Counted from the stretch's first letter, positions 36,017 to 45,214 are shown. The stretch: 64,000 nucleotides of DNA from CAIYRG01 sp964446945 (GCA_964446945.1 CAYUQO010000019.1:1-64000), one strand, 5' to 3'. A program made the numbers and translations. The notes: generated from the letters alone by a model not told the origin.

Positions 36017-36552
36017 TCCTCCCCCACCCGCGAATCAGCGACAATGATTCGCCTACCCTGACGCCCAACAATTTACAATTCCTTGCTTTTTTCGAAAATT
36101 GCCGAGAGTCACCGAAAAGTGAGGCTCAGGCTGCGCTTGACGCCCGGTCTTTTCCCCTTGCGGTGAGCCAGCCTCGTTAATACAACAGGTTTGCGTTCGC
36201 TGCTCGCGGCTTTCGGGCCATCAGACGTGAACGATTTTGCAGCTTCCGGTTGAGCATTGGAAAAACTGTTTCGGAAGCCGCCCCGCGATTGCGGTGACGC
36301 ACCCGCGGCTCCAGAATATCGCCGGCGACGAATTCGATTCGGAGCCGGCCTCAACGGGGACGACAAGTTTCATGGATTTCCCGCAAGCGCCGATTTCTCC
36401 CGCGATTGGGAGCTGCTTCGCGCAACGGGCCCATAGTCTGCCCACCCCTGAAATTTCCATCATGAATTGGCGCCGTCTGCCGGCCGATCCCGTGCGCGTC
36501 CGAGGGACCCACACGCGTGTATCGAGGCAGCTCCGCGCCCACGGAGTTTGCT
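36017..36552. other. Long divergent spacer and probable rne 5' leader
   Basis: The 536 bases between amiC and rne contain no frame with protein character. In E. coli a long rne leader mediates feedback by RNase E on its own mRNA; a similar leader here is inference only. The half nearest amiC has an AT-rich stretch (CAACAATTTACAATTCCTTG, 36066 onward) suited to promoters. Confidence 0.5.
36030..36052 (-). promoter_or_regulatory. Perfect inverted repeat in the amiC leader
   Basis: GCGAATCA (36030-36037) and TGATTCGC (36045-36052) flank GCGACAA, 14 bases upstream of the amiC start codon. It could be an operator or a leader hairpin; no regulator is known to me. Confidence 0.35.
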
Positions 36553-39402
36553 ATGTCCAAACGTATGCTCATCGACGCGAGCCACCCGGAGGAAACCCGG
36601 GTCGTTGTTATCGACGGTAATCGGGTCGAAGAATTCGATTTTGAATCGGCGTCAAAACGCCCGCTCAAAGGCAATATCTACCTCGCCAAAGTCACGCGCG
36701 TAGAACCGTCGCTGCAGGCGGCGTTCGTCGAATATGGCGGAAACCGCCAGGGCTTTCTCGCCTTCTCGGAAATCCATCCGGACTATTACCAAATCCCGGT
36801 CGCCGACCGGCTGGCCATTCTGCAGGCGCAGACCGAGCGCATGATGGCCGAAGATGATTTCGAATCGATCGACACCCACAACGGCGACCACGATGCGGCT
36901 GCCGGCGATCACCACGAAGACAGTGAAAGCCCGGCAGCCGAACCGGAAACACATGTGGCCGAGGATGTGACGGCTTCGGAATCGGCCGAAACACCGCCAG
37001 ATGCAAATGAATCCGATATGGCCGCGGCCACTGAATCGGCACCGGTTCCCGATGAGCCCGCAGCCGAAGTGGTTGTCGAGCTTCATGGCGCGGAAGTCGA
37101 ACCCCCCGGCGAGCCTGTGGCGGCGGAAGAAACAGGGCCGGAGAGTGCGGAGATATTCGAACATCCTGGCGCAACGGAAGACTCTCACGATGCGGAAATG
37201 CCGCAACCGGAGGCACATGACGCGGAGATACCCGCGCCAGTTCAGGTACAGGCTGAAGCAACCGGCGCACCGGTGGCTTACCAGCGCCGCGAGGGCCGGC
37301 AATTTGACCGGCCGCGGCCGCGCCGGCGTCAATACAAGATTCAGGAAGTCATCAAACGCCGCCAGGTGATGCTGGTCCAGGTGGTGAAAGAAGAACGCGG
37401 CAACAAAGGCGCTTCGCTCACTACCTTCCTGTCGCTCGCAGGCCGCTATTGCGTGCTGATGCCGAACACGCCGCGCGGCGGCGGCATATCGCGCAAAATC
37501 ACCAACGCGGCCGACCGCAAGCGCCTGAAATCGGCGGCGCAATCGCTCGAATTGCCGGAAGGCATGGGCCTGATCATTCGCACCGCCGGCGCCAATCGCA
37601 CCAAAGTCGAAATCCGGCGCGATTACGAATACCTGCTGCGGCTGTGGGATACCGTCCGTGAACTGACGCTGAAGTCCAATGCGCCGTCACTGGTTTACGA
37701 AGAAGGCAGCCTGATCAAACGGGCCATTCGCGACCTTTACGGCAAGGACATCACCGAAGTCCTTGTCGACGGCGAAAACGGCTACCGCGACGCCAAAGAG
37801 TTCATGCGCATGCTCATGCCGAGCCATGCGAAGAATGTGAAGCCTTACAAGGAGCCGCTGCCGCTCTTCCAGAAGCTCCAGGTCGAGTCACAGCTCGATG
37901 CGATGTTCAGCCCGATCGTGACCCTCAGATCCGGCGGCTACATCGTAATCAATCAAACCGAAGCGCTGGTTTCGATCGACGTGAACTCGGGCCGCGCGAC
38001 ACGCGAACATTCGATCGAGGACACGGCCTACAAGACCAATCTTGAGGCGGCGGATGAAATCGCGCGTCAGCTCAGATTGCGCGATCTCGCCGGGCTGATC
38101 GTCATCGACTTTATCGACATGGAGGACAGCAAGAACGACCGCAATGTCGAGAAGCGTCTCCACAATGCGGTGCGCAACGATCGTGCACGCATTCAGATCG
38201 GCCGGATCAGCCAGTTTGGATTGTTGGAGCTGTCGCGACAGAGACTGCGCGCCGGGGTCGTCGCCGGTTCGACCATCACCTGCCCCCATTGCAACGGCCA
38301 GGGAATCATCCGTTCGACGGAATCCGCCGCGCTGCGCCTGCTGCGCGCCCTCGACGAAGAGGGTCAGCGCCAGCCGTCGGTCAATTTGTCGGTCAAAACG
38401 CCACTCGAAGTGGCGATTTACACGCTCAATCAAAAGCGGCGCGAACTTGCCCGGATCGAAGAGGCATATGACGTGTCGATCCTGTTCGAACCACAAGCGA
38501 ACATGGTCAGCGGCAGCTTCGATCTTCAGCGCACCGGAGTACGAATCCCGACAGTACGCCCAAAACTGGCGGCCGTGTCGGTCGAAGGCGGATTCCAGGA
38601 CGTGGAGCCCGCCGAAGTCGAAGCGGATGTGACAATTGCCGAACCGCCGGAACCTGCAGTCGAAGAACCCGCTGCACAGGCCGAATCAGCCGAAGGCGAA
38701 CGCGGCCGCAGACGCCGCCGCCGCCGGCGCGGCGGACGCGGGCGGAACCAGCGCTTTGGGCAGAATGGGTCCGAGCAGGAATCGGCGCCGCAAGACCACT
38801 CTGTCCAGGCCGCGGAGTCGGTGCCGGAAGAAGCGGGTGAAATCGGCGGCAGCGAATCCGCCGATGAATTTGACGGTGCAGACACCGAACATGAAGCCGA
38901 AGCACCAGCCGAAACCGCGCCACAAGGAACCGGCGAGACTTGGGAACGCAAGCGCCGCCGGCGCCGCCGCGGCCGCCGCGGCCGCCGGTTCGAATCGCAG
39001 CAACCCGTCGCCGACGCGCAAACTCCAGCAGATGCAGCACAGCTGGAAACTGGCGATGGAACTCCATCAGAAGCGCCAACCGAATCAGCTGAGTCCCACC
39101 GTTCCAGGGATGAAAGATCACGGCCTGAACCGGATCTGGTAATCGCGCCAAATACGCCATCCTCGCCGGTTTGGTCCCTGGTGGATCATAGTGAAAAGAC
39201 CAGATTCCCGGCTCCGCCGCCGGTTGTTGTGCCCGAACCCGCCACACCACTTGCCGCGGCGGAAACCGAGCCTGTAGTCCAGGATGTGGCGCCCCAACCG
39301 GCTGACGAATCGGCGGAAGCCGTGACGGAGGAAGCCGCTGCCGGCGAAAGCACACCGCGCGAAGCCCGCCGCGGATGGTGGCAACGCCGCTTCAAAGCGT
39401 GA
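36553..39402 (+). CDS. rne: Ribonuclease E
   Basis: The 949-aa endoribonuclease starts RNA decay and rRNA/tRNA processing. The S1 domain begins near residue 38 (GNIYLAKVTRVEPSLQAAFV), but residues about 97-260 are an acidic insertion rich in Glu, Ala and Pro, as in other alphaproteobacterial RNase E. The DNase I-like catalytic region has EALVSIDVNSGRATREHSIE and DLAGLIVIDFIDMED, and the zinc link is TCPHCNGQG. The C-terminal half alternates arginine-rich blocks (RGRRRRRRRRGGRGR type) with acidic stretches, the usual disordered degradosome and RNA-binding scaffold. The open frame begins at 36517, but MSKRMLIDASHPEE with GGAG upstream is the family start. Confidence 0.95.
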   Translation: MSKRMLIDASHPEETRVVVIDGNRVEEFDFESASKRPLKGNIYLAKVTRVEPSLQAAFVEYGGNRQGFLAFSEIHPDYYQIPVADRLAILQAQTERMMAEDDFESIDTHNGDHDAAAGDHHEDSESPAAEPETHVAEDVTASESAETPPDANESDMAAATESAPVPDEPAAEVVVELHGAEVEPPGEPVAAEETGPESAEIFEHPGATEDSHDAEMPQPEAHDAEIPAPVQVQAEATGAPVAYQRREGRQFDRPRPRRRQYKIQEVIKRRQVMLVQVVKEERGNKGASLTTFLSLAGRYCVLMPNTPRGGGISRKITNAADRKRLKSAAQSLELPEGMGLIIRTAGANRTKVEIRRDYEYLLRLWDTVRELTLKSNAPSLVYEEGSLIKRAIRDLYGKDITEVLVDGENGYRDAKEFMRMLMPSHAKNVKPYKEPLPLFQKLQVESQLDAMFSPIVTLRSGGYIVINQTEALVSIDVNSGRATREHSIEDTAYKTNLEAADEIARQLRLRDLAGLIVIDFIDMEDSKNDRNVEKRLHNAVRNDRARIQIGRISQFGLLELSRQRLRAGVVAGSTITCPHCNGQGIIRSTESAALRLLRALDEEGQRQPSVNLSVKTPLEVAIYTLNQKRRELARIEEAYDVSILFEPQANMVSGSFDLQRTGVRIPTVRPKLAAVSVEGGFQDVEPAEVEADVTIAEPPEPAVEEPAAQAESAEGERGRRRRRRRRGGRGRNQRFGQNGSEQESAPQDHSVQAAESVPEEAGEIGGSESADEFDGADTEHEAEAPAETAPQGTGETWERKRRRRRRGRRGRRFESQQPVADAQTPADAAQLETGDGTPSEAPTESAESHRSRDERSRPEPDLVIAPNTPSSPVWSLVDHSEKTRFPAPPPVVVPEPATPLAAAETEPVVQDVAPQPADESAEAVTEEAAAGESTPREARRGWWQRRFKA

Positions 39403-39463
39403 TGTTTTTGTAAGCTCTGGCTCGTATAATTGACGCGGTGGCGTGGGACTCCTAGGGTCCCCG

Positions 39464-39535
39464 CTTGCGCGCGGTGCGCGCAGCATTTTTTAATTCCGCG
39501 CCAGTGCGGCGGTGCCACACTGGTCGGAGGGCCCC
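39464..39535. repeat. Diverged copy of the 61-bp hairpin repeat, ahead of the M48 protease
   Basis: GCGCGCAGCATTTTTTAATT, CCGCG, then CCAGTGCGG-CGGTG-CCACACTGG and TCGGAGGGCCCC match the 29.2-kb unit in order and spacing. Relative to that unit each arm has lost one G or C at matching positions (CCGAGTG to CCAGTG, CACTCGG to CACTGG), which keeps the stem. The M48 reading frame can be extended back into it. Confidence 0.8.
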
Positions 39536-39543
39536 TGTGATCT

Positions 39544-39550
39544 GGAGGAG
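39544..39550 (+). promoter_or_regulatory. Shine-Dalgarno that sets the TTG start of the M48 protease
   Basis: GGAGGAG ends six bases before the TTG at 39557. An upstream in-frame GTG at 39512 lies inside the hairpin repeat and has no ribosome-binding sequence. Confidence 0.7.
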
Positions 39551-39556
39551 CGTGCC

Positions 39557-40948
39557 TTGAGATTTCGGCTGGCTGCCCTGCGCCCGGTATTCGGCCTCGC
39601 CGTCGCAGCCCTGCTGATCGGGTTTTTCGCCTTCTACCCGGCGATGCAGGCGCATGCGCAGTCCGACGGCCCTGGCCTTATCAGCGACACCGAAGCCGAG
39701 CGCGTGCTGCGCTCCAAACTCGATCCGCTATTGCTCGCCGCCGGGCTCGTTCCCAAGGACGTGCACCTTTACATCATTCAGGATTCTTCGATTAACGCCT
39801 TCGTCGCCGAGGGCCAGAACATGTTCCTGAACACCGGGTTGTTGATGGCGCTCGACACGCCCAACCAGATCACCGGTGTCATGGCCCATGAGACCGGCCA
39901 CATGGCGCACGGGGACCTGGTGCGGGCTGCCGCGGGAATGAAGGCGGCAACAATTCCCCTGCTGTTGTCCATGGCGGCCGGGATCGCCGCGATCATCGCC
40001 GGCGCCGGTCAGGCCGGCACCGCGATCATGATGGCCGGCCAGCAGATCGCCGAACGCACTTTCCTGGCCTATTCGCGCACCGTGGAAGCGAACGCGGATC
40101 AGGCAGGTATCCGATTCCTGACCGCCACGCATCAATCCGGCGAAGGCATGCTGCAGGTGTTCAAGAAATTCCAGGATCAGGAAATCCTGAGCTCGCAGCA
40201 CATCGATCCCTATGCGCAAACGCATCCCGTCTCTGGCGACCGCATCGCCGCTCTGCAAGACCAGGTCGATGCCTCTCCCTGGCGCGATGTCAAAGACAGT
40301 CCGGAAACGATTTACGCTTTCGACATGGTGCGCGCGAAACTGCGCGGCTACATACAGGCGCCGGAAGTAACGTTGCGGCAATATCCGGCGTCGGACACCA
40401 GCAAGCCGGCGCGCTATGCGCGTGCGATGGCCTATTTCAAGGCTCCGGACATGCAGAAGTCGCTCGCCGAAATCGAGGGACTGCTCAAGGACGAGCCGGA
40501 CAATCCGTATTTCCTCGAAATGTACGGGCAGATCAAAGTGGAAATGGGCAAGGTTGCGGAAGGTCTCGTGCCCTATCACAAGGCGGTCGAAATCCTGCCG
40601 GACGCACCGCTGATCCGTGTCGCTTTGGGCGCCGCACTGCTGGACACTGAAAATCCGCAAAACGCGCGCGAAGCCCTGGAGCAGCTGCAAACGGCTTTGA
40701 AACAGGACTACGATGATACGTTTGCCTGGTACAAGCTCGCAGAGGCCTATGCGCGCAACGGCCAGCCCGGCAAAGCCGATCTCGCCACCGCGGAACGCTT
40801 CATCAGTGTCGGCGATTACCGCGACGCGATTGGTTTCGCCACGCGCGCGCAACGAGGCTTGCAGCAGGCTTCGCCCGATTGGCAGCGTGCCGTCGACATC
40901 GTCGCAATCTCACAGACCCAGCAAAAAGCCGCCCAAGGAGGCCGCTGA
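39557..40948 (+). CDS. Secreted M48-family metalloprotease with TPR domain, BepA/YfgC-like
   Basis: The 463-aa protein has a signal peptide (AVAALLIGFFAFYPAMQAHA), an M48 domain with the zinc motif HETGH near residue 111 and a downstream glutamate ligand in RTVEANADQAG, two hydrophobic stretches after the active site, and C-terminal TPR-like helices (about 280-450). E. coli BepA clears misassembled LptD and BAM substrates in the periplasm, and a similar quality-control role is likely. The stop is followed after two bases by a DsbA-like gene, a partner that would make disulfides in such substrates. Confidence 0.88.
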   Translation: MRFRLAALRPVFGLAVAALLIGFFAFYPAMQAHAQSDGPGLISDTEAERVLRSKLDPLLLAAGLVPKDVHLYIIQDSSINAFVAEGQNMFLNTGLLMALDTPNQITGVMAHETGHMAHGDLVRAAAGMKAATIPLLLSMAAGIAAIIAGAGQAGTAIMMAGQQIAERTFLAYSRTVEANADQAGIRFLTATHQSGEGMLQVFKKFQDQEILSSQHIDPYAQTHPVSGDRIAALQDQVDASPWRDVKDSPETIYAFDMVRAKLRGYIQAPEVTLRQYPASDTSKPARYARAMAYFKAPDMQKSLAEIEGLLKDEPDNPYFLEMYGQIKVEMGKVAEGLVPYHKAVEILPDAPLIRVALGAALLDTENPQNAREALEQLQTALKQDYDDTFAWYKLAEAYARNGQPGKADLATAERFISVGDYRDAIGFATRAQRGLQQASPDWQRAVDIVAISQTQQKAAQGGR

Positions 40949-40950
40949 TC

Positions 40951-41718
40951 ATGAATATTTCCTCTTCGCTGAAGCTTGCTGCGGGCGGCGCAGTGCTGTT
41001 TGCGCTGGGCGCCGGCGTGACGATGGTTGTGACCGGCAGAAACATTCCCCTGCCTGCGATGACCGAGAAGGGCCGGGTTGAGCAGATCGTGCACGATTAC
41101 CTGCTCGCCCATCCGGAAATTCTCGCGGATATGTCCGACAAGCTGCAAGTGCAACAGCAGCAAGCCGCCGATCAGGCGCGCAACAGCGCGCTGAAGTCGG
41201 TTGGAACTGCGGCCTTGCTCGACCCGAAAGTCGCCTATGTCTCGGGGCCCGCGAACGCCAAAGTCACAGTCGCGGAGTTCTTCGATTACCGCTGTCCACA
41301 TTGCAAAGCATCGCTGGCTGCAATGGAGCATCTCGAGAATAGCAAAAATGTCCGGATCGCATTTGTTGAGCGGCCGATCCTGACTCCGGATTCACTGGTC
41401 GCTGCAGAGGCAGCAGTCGCCGCGCGCCGGCAGGGCGACAAATATGTCCCGTTCCATTTCGCCCTGATGGCGACAACCGGCGAATTGCCGAAGGAACGTA
41501 TCCTCGATATCGCAAAGTCGGTCGGCTTGGATACCGCACGGCTGGAAAAGGACATGGCGGATCCCGCGGTGCTGGAATCGGTCAAACAATCCAACGGTCT
41601 TGCCGACCGTCTACATTTCGACGGCACGCCGACCTTCGTCATCAACAACAGGATCATCGTCGGCGAACTGACGGATGCCGAACTTCAGCAGCTGACCGCC
41701 GCCGCCGCCAAAAGCTGA
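40951..41718 (+). CDS. DsbA-family thiol:disulfide oxidoreductase
   Basis: The 255-aa protein has an N-terminal signal anchor (LAAGGAVLFALGAGVTMVV), a helical N-terminal DsbA_N-type segment, and a thioredoxin fold with the active site CPHC at residues 115-118 and the cis-proline loop FDGTPTFVINNR. It is probably a periplasmic disulfide oxidase or isomerase of the ScsC/Com1-like group. The frame extends back to 40879 inside the M48 gene; the ATG at 40951 is preferred. It is read with the M48 gene and converges on thiSG. Confidence 0.88.
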   Translation: MNISSSLKLAAGGAVLFALGAGVTMVVTGRNIPLPAMTEKGRVEQIVHDYLLAHPEILADMSDKLQVQQQQAADQARNSALKSVGTAALLDPKVAYVSGPANAKVTVAEFFDYRCPHCKASLAAMEHLENSKNVRIAFVERPILTPDSLVAAEAAVAARRQGDKYVPFHFALMATTGELPKERILDIAKSVGLDTARLEKDMADPAVLESVKQSNGLADRLHFDGTPTFVINNRIIVGELTDAELQQLTAAAAKS

Positions 41719-41721
41719 TTG

Positions 41722-41802
41722 TCCTCTCCCCTTGTGGGAGAGGGCGGCGCGCCGCGCGACGTAGTCGCGCCATTGGCGCGCCGGGTGAGGGGGGAGTCGC
41801 TC
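41722..41802. repeat. Dispersed CTCCCC/GGGGAG repeat, copy 5
   Basis: TCCTCTCCCCTTGTGGGAGA opens it and GGGTGAGGGGGGAG closes it, with inner GGCGCGCC-type arms. It fills the gap between the convergent dsbA-like and thiSG genes and overlaps neither. Confidence 0.7.
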
Positions 41803-41805
41803 GAG

Positions 41806-42810
41806 CTAAATCAGCCCCGCCAGCGGCGACGAGGGATCCGCGTAGCGCTTCTTCGGCATGCGCCCGGCAAGATAGGCGAACCTGCCCGCTTCGACCGCAG
41901 ACCTCATCGCCTGCGCCATCATCACCGGGTTTTTGGCCTCGGCGATGGCCGTGTTGGTGATGATACCGTCGCAGCCCAATTCCATCGCGACCGCGGCGTC
42001 CGATGCTGTTCCAATACCGGCATCCACGATCACGGGGACCTTCGTCTCCTCGATGATCAGGCGGATATTCACCACGCTCTGCAAGCCGAGGCCCGATCCG
42101 ATCGGCGCGCCCAACGGCATGATCGCGCAGGCGCCGGTCTGCTCCAGACGCTTCGCCATCAAGGGATCGTCACTGCAATAGACCATCACCTGAAAACCTT
42201 CGCGCACCAGGACTTCAGTTGCGCGGAGCGTCTCCAGCATGTCGGGATAGAGCGTCTTGCGGTCGCCGAGCACTTCCAGCTTGACCAAATTCCATCCGCC
42301 GGCTTCGCGGGCCAGCCGCAAGGTGCGCAACGCCTCCTCGGCGGTGAAGCAACCGGCCGTGTTCGGCAAAAACACATATTTTTTTGGGTCAATGAAGTCG
42401 ACCAGACGCGGCGCGCCGGGGTCCATGACATTGACGCGGCGGAGCGCCACCGTGACGATCTCTGCTCCCGAGGCCTCCAACGCCGCGGCATTTTCCGCGT
42501 AGCTCCGGTATTTCCCGGTTCCGATGATCAGACGCGACCGGAACCGCCGTCCGGCGATGATGAAGGGCCGATCCTCTGCCATGGTCGCAGGCACACTCGG
42601 CTCATTCCCGCCGCCGATAAAATGGACGATTTCCAGCCGGTCGCCGTCCTGGAGATCCACCTCGCCGTATGTCGAACGCGGTACGATAGAGAGATTGCGC
42701 TCGACCGCGACTTTGCGGGCATCCAGCGAGAGCAGCCCCAACAGACGTTCCACCGTCAGGGGATTGGGAAATTCCCTGCTCTCTCCGTTAACACTCAGCC
42801 GCAATGCCAT
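41806..42810 (-). CDS. thiG: ThiS-ThiG fusion: sulfur carrier plus thiazole synthase
   Basis: The 334-aa product joins a ThiS ubiquitin-like domain (residues 1 to about 66, MALRLSVNGESREF to the diglycine in IVHFIGGGNEP) to a full ThiG TIM barrel. ThiG marks are IIGTGKYRS, the Schiff-base lysine region in LVKLEVLGD and PVIVDAGIGTASDAAVAMEL. ThiG makes the thiazole phosphate of thiamine from deoxyxylulose phosphate, dehydroglycine and sulfur from the ThiS thiocarboxylate. In a fusion the diglycine is internal, which conflicts with the free C-terminus normally required. The frame extends to 42882; MALRLSV at 42810 is the expected ThiS start. No TPP riboswitch is visible upstream. Confidence 0.92.
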   Translation of the reverse strand: MALRLSVNGESREFPNPLTVERLLGLLSLDARKVAVERNLSIVPRSTYGEVDLQDGDRLEIVHFIGGGNEPSVPATMAEDRPFIIAGRRFRSRLIIGTGKYRSYAENAAALEASGAEIVTVALRRVNVMDPGAPRLVDFIDPKKYVFLPNTAGCFTAEEALRTLRLAREAGGWNLVKLEVLGDRKTLYPDMLETLRATEVLVREGFQVMVYCSDDPLMAKRLEQTGACAIMPLGAPIGSGLGLQSVVNIRLIIEETKVPVIVDAGIGTASDAAVAMELGCDGIITNTAIAEAKNPVMMAQAMRSAVEAGRFAYLAGRMPKKRYADPSSPLAGLI

Positions 42811-42896
42811 TCCTGATCCACTCTCTGCTGTTTCCGTCCTGCGACGACCCGTATAAAACGGCTTCCGCTGCGAGTCCCTCAACTCACATCTGATCC

Positions 42897-43343
42897 ATGT
42901 CTCTCCCGGTATATGTCCTTAACGGCCCCAATCTCAATCTTCTCGGAACCCGGGAGCCAGAGATTTATGGCCGGCAGGCACTTTCCGACATTGAACAGGC
43001 GGTAGGCGCCCGCGCGGCACACAACGGTCTTACCGTGGATTTCCGCCAGTCCAATCATGAAGGCGTTTTGATTGACTGGATTCAGGAGGCACGGACGAAG
43101 GCTTCCGCGATCATCTTCAACCCCGGCGGCTATTCCCACACCTCGGTCGCCATCCATGACGCGTTACGCATGGTGACATGCCCGGTGATCGAAGTGCATC
43201 TTTCCAATCCCCACCGGCGCGAAGCCTTCCGCCATCATTCCTATGTCAGCACCGCCGCCACCGGCGTGATCTGCGGCTTGGGCGCCACCGGCTACCTTCT
43301 TGCCATTGACGCGGTTGCGTCCCTTCTGAAAACACCGCGCTGA
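42897..43343 (+). CDS. aroQ: 3-dehydroquinate dehydratase, type II
   Basis: The 148-aa product catalyses the third step of the shikimate pathway by the type II mechanism. The sequence has VLNGPNLNLLGTREPEIYG with the catalytic region tyrosine, RQSNHEGVLIDWI, NPGGYSHTSVAIHDAL and EVHLSNPHRREAFRHHSY with the catalytic histidine. It leads the aroQ-accB-accC run, eleven bases ahead of accB, as in many alphaproteobacteria and other bacteria. It is divergent from thiSG. Confidence 0.96.
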   Translation: MSLPVYVLNGPNLNLLGTREPEIYGRQALSDIEQAVGARAAHNGLTVDFRQSNHEGVLIDWIQEARTKASAIIFNPGGYSHTSVAIHDALRMVTCPVIEVHLSNPHRREAFRHHSYVSTAATGVICGLGATGYLLAIDAVASLLKTPR

Positions 43344-43353
43344 AAGCACGCGA

Positions 43354-43860
43354 ATGAACACAAAAAAATCGAAGCCGCTCCGCGACCGCATCGCCAATGC
43401 GCTGTCCGGGGACAACAGCCAGGGTTTTGACGCCGATCTCGTTCGCGAACTCGCCGCGCTGCTCGCCGAAACAAATCTTTCCGAAATCGAAATCGAAAGT
43501 GGCGGCGCGCGCATCCGTGTCGCGCGCGGCATGGTGACTACAGCACTGGCGTCGGCCGCCGCGCCCGCTCAAACGGCACCGGCGGCAGCAGCAGCGCCAC
43601 CGGCTGCCTCGCCCGAACCGGTCAGGAAAGGCACCATCGTGACCTCACCGATGGTCGGCACGGTTTATCTTGCCCCGCAACCCGGCGCAGCACCCTTCGT
43701 CAAAGTTGGAGACGCGGTCACCGATGGCACCCTGTGCATCATCGAAGCGATGAAGACGATGAATCCGGTGCCCTCCCCTGTCGCCGGACACGTGGCCGAA
43801 ATCTTCGTCCATGACGGGCAGCCGGTCGAATTCGGCGAACCCTTGATGCGCATCGAGTGA
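43354..43860 (+). CDS. accB: Acetyl-CoA carboxylase biotin carboxyl carrier protein
   Basis: The 168-aa BCCP carries biotin on Lys134 in the motif EAMKTMNPV. An N-terminal dimerisation helix region, an Ala/Pro-rich linker (residues about 67-90) and the biotinyl domain with its PMVGTVYLAPQPG entry are all present. It forms acetyl-CoA carboxylase with AccC, encoded seven bases downstream, and with the AccAD carboxyltransferase elsewhere, for malonyl-CoA and fatty acid synthesis. Confidence 0.96.
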   Translation: MNTKKSKPLRDRIANALSGDNSQGFDADLVRELAALLAETNLSEIEIESGGARIRVARGMVTTALASAAAPAQTAPAAAAAPPAASPEPVRKGTIVTSPMVGTVYLAPQPGAAPFVKVGDAVTDGTLCIIEAMKTMNPVPSPVAGHVAEIFVHDGQPVEFGEPLMRIE

Positions 43861-43867
43861 TGCCGCA

Positions 43868-45214
43868 GTGATCGAAAAAGTCCTGATTGCCAACCGCGGC
43901 GAAATCGCGCTCAGGGTCAATCGCGCCTGCAAGGAAATGGGCATCGCGACAGTTGCCATCCACTCCACTGCCGATTCCGATTCCATGCATGTGCGGCTGG
44001 CCGATGAATCGGTTTGCGTCGGTCCACCGCCCGCCGCGCAATCCTATCTCAATATTCCCGCGATCATTTCGGCCTGCGAGATCACCGGCGCCGATGCTGT
44101 CCATCCGGGTTACGGATTTCTGTCGGAGAACGCGAATTTCGCGGAGATCGTCACTGCCCACAAACTGATCTTCATCGGACCCCAGCCCGAACATATCAAG
44201 TTGATGGGCGACAAAATCGCAGCCAAACAGGCAGCGACCTCGATCGGTATCCCCACCGTGCCCGGATCTGACGGTGCATTGGGTTCGGAATCGGAAGCCG
44301 CATCATTCGCCAAAGAACTCGGCTATCCGGTTTTGATCAAGGCGACCGCCGGTGGCGGCGGGCGCGGCATGAAAGTCGCACGGTCTCCTTCTGAATTGCC
44401 GCTCGCCTATTCGACCGCACGTGCCGAAGCCAAAGCCGCCTTCGGCAATGACGACGTCTATCTGGAAAAATATCTCGACAAGCCGCGCCACATCGAAATC
44501 CAGGTGATTGCCGATTCACGCGGCAAAGTGCTGCATCTCGGCGAACGCGACTGCTCGCTGCAAAGACGGCACCAGAAAATCTGGGAAGAAGCCCCCTCGC
44601 CCGCGCTCAATCCCGATGCACGCGAACGGATCGGTGGAGTAGTCACCCGCGGACTGTCGAAGCTCGGTTACCTGGGTGTCGGAACCGTCGAATTCCTCTA
44701 CGAGAACGGCGAATTCTATTTCATCGAAATGAATACAAGGCTGCAGGTCGAACATCCGGTGACCGAACTCATCACCGGGATGGACATCGTGCGCGAGCAA
44801 ATCCGGATTGCTGATGGCGGGCAGCTCGAATTCGATCAGCAGGATGTCGTGGTGGCCGGCCATGCCATCGAATGCCGCATCAATGCGGAAAATCCCTTCA
44901 CTTTTCTGCCCTCACCAGGCCGGATCACCGAGTTTCACGCGCCTGGCGGCCTTGGCGTGCGGATGGATTCAGCCGCCTATTCCGGCTACCGCATGCCGCC
45001 CTACTATGACAGTTTGGTCGGCAAGCTGATTGTGCATGGCAGGAATCGCAACGAATGTCTGATGCGATTGCGCCGCGCTCTCGACGAACTCGTCGTCGGC
45101 GGAATTGAGACGACAATTCCCCTGTTCCAGGAACTGATCAAACAACCGGATATTCTGGACGGCGCCTACAACATCCACTGGCTGGAGAATTTTCTTAGCA
45201 AGCGCAAAGCCTAG
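43868..45214 (+). CDS. accC: Acetyl-CoA carboxylase biotin carboxylase subunit
   Basis: The 448-aa ATP-grasp enzyme carboxylates biotin on AccB. The sequence has IANRGEIALRVNRACKEMG at the N-terminus, the ATP loop KATAGGGGRGMKVAR, the DCSLQRRHQKIWEEAPSP segment and the catalytic EMNTRLQVEHPVTE. Length is normal. The start is GTG at 43868, giving MIEKVLIANRGE. It follows accB and is probably cotranscribed with aroQ and accB. Confidence 0.97.
   Translation: MIEKVLIANRGEIALRVNRACKEMGIATVAIHSTADSDSMHVRLADESVCVGPPPAAQSYLNIPAIISACEITGADAVHPGYGFLSENANFAEIVTAHKLIFIGPQPEHIKLMGDKIAAKQAATSIGIPTVPGSDGALGSESEAASFAKELGYPVLIKATAGGGGRGMKVARSPSELPLAYSTARAEAKAAFGNDDVYLEKYLDKPRHIEIQVIADSRGKVLHLGERDCSLQRRHQKIWEEAPSPALNPDARERIGGVVTRGLSKLGYLGVGTVEFLYENGEFYFIEMNTRLQVEHPVTELITGMDIVREQIRIADGGQLEFDQQDVVVAGHAIECRINAENPFTFLPSPGRITEFHAPGGLGVRMDSAAYSGYRMPPYYDSLVGKLIVHGRNRNECLMRLRRALDELVVGGIETTIPLFQELIKQPDILDGAYNIHWLENFLSKRKA

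Noticed and set aside
42811..42896. TPP riboswitch upstream of thiSG
   Set aside because: The spacer is only 86 bases and lacks the CUGAGA and ACCUGA-type conserved boxes.
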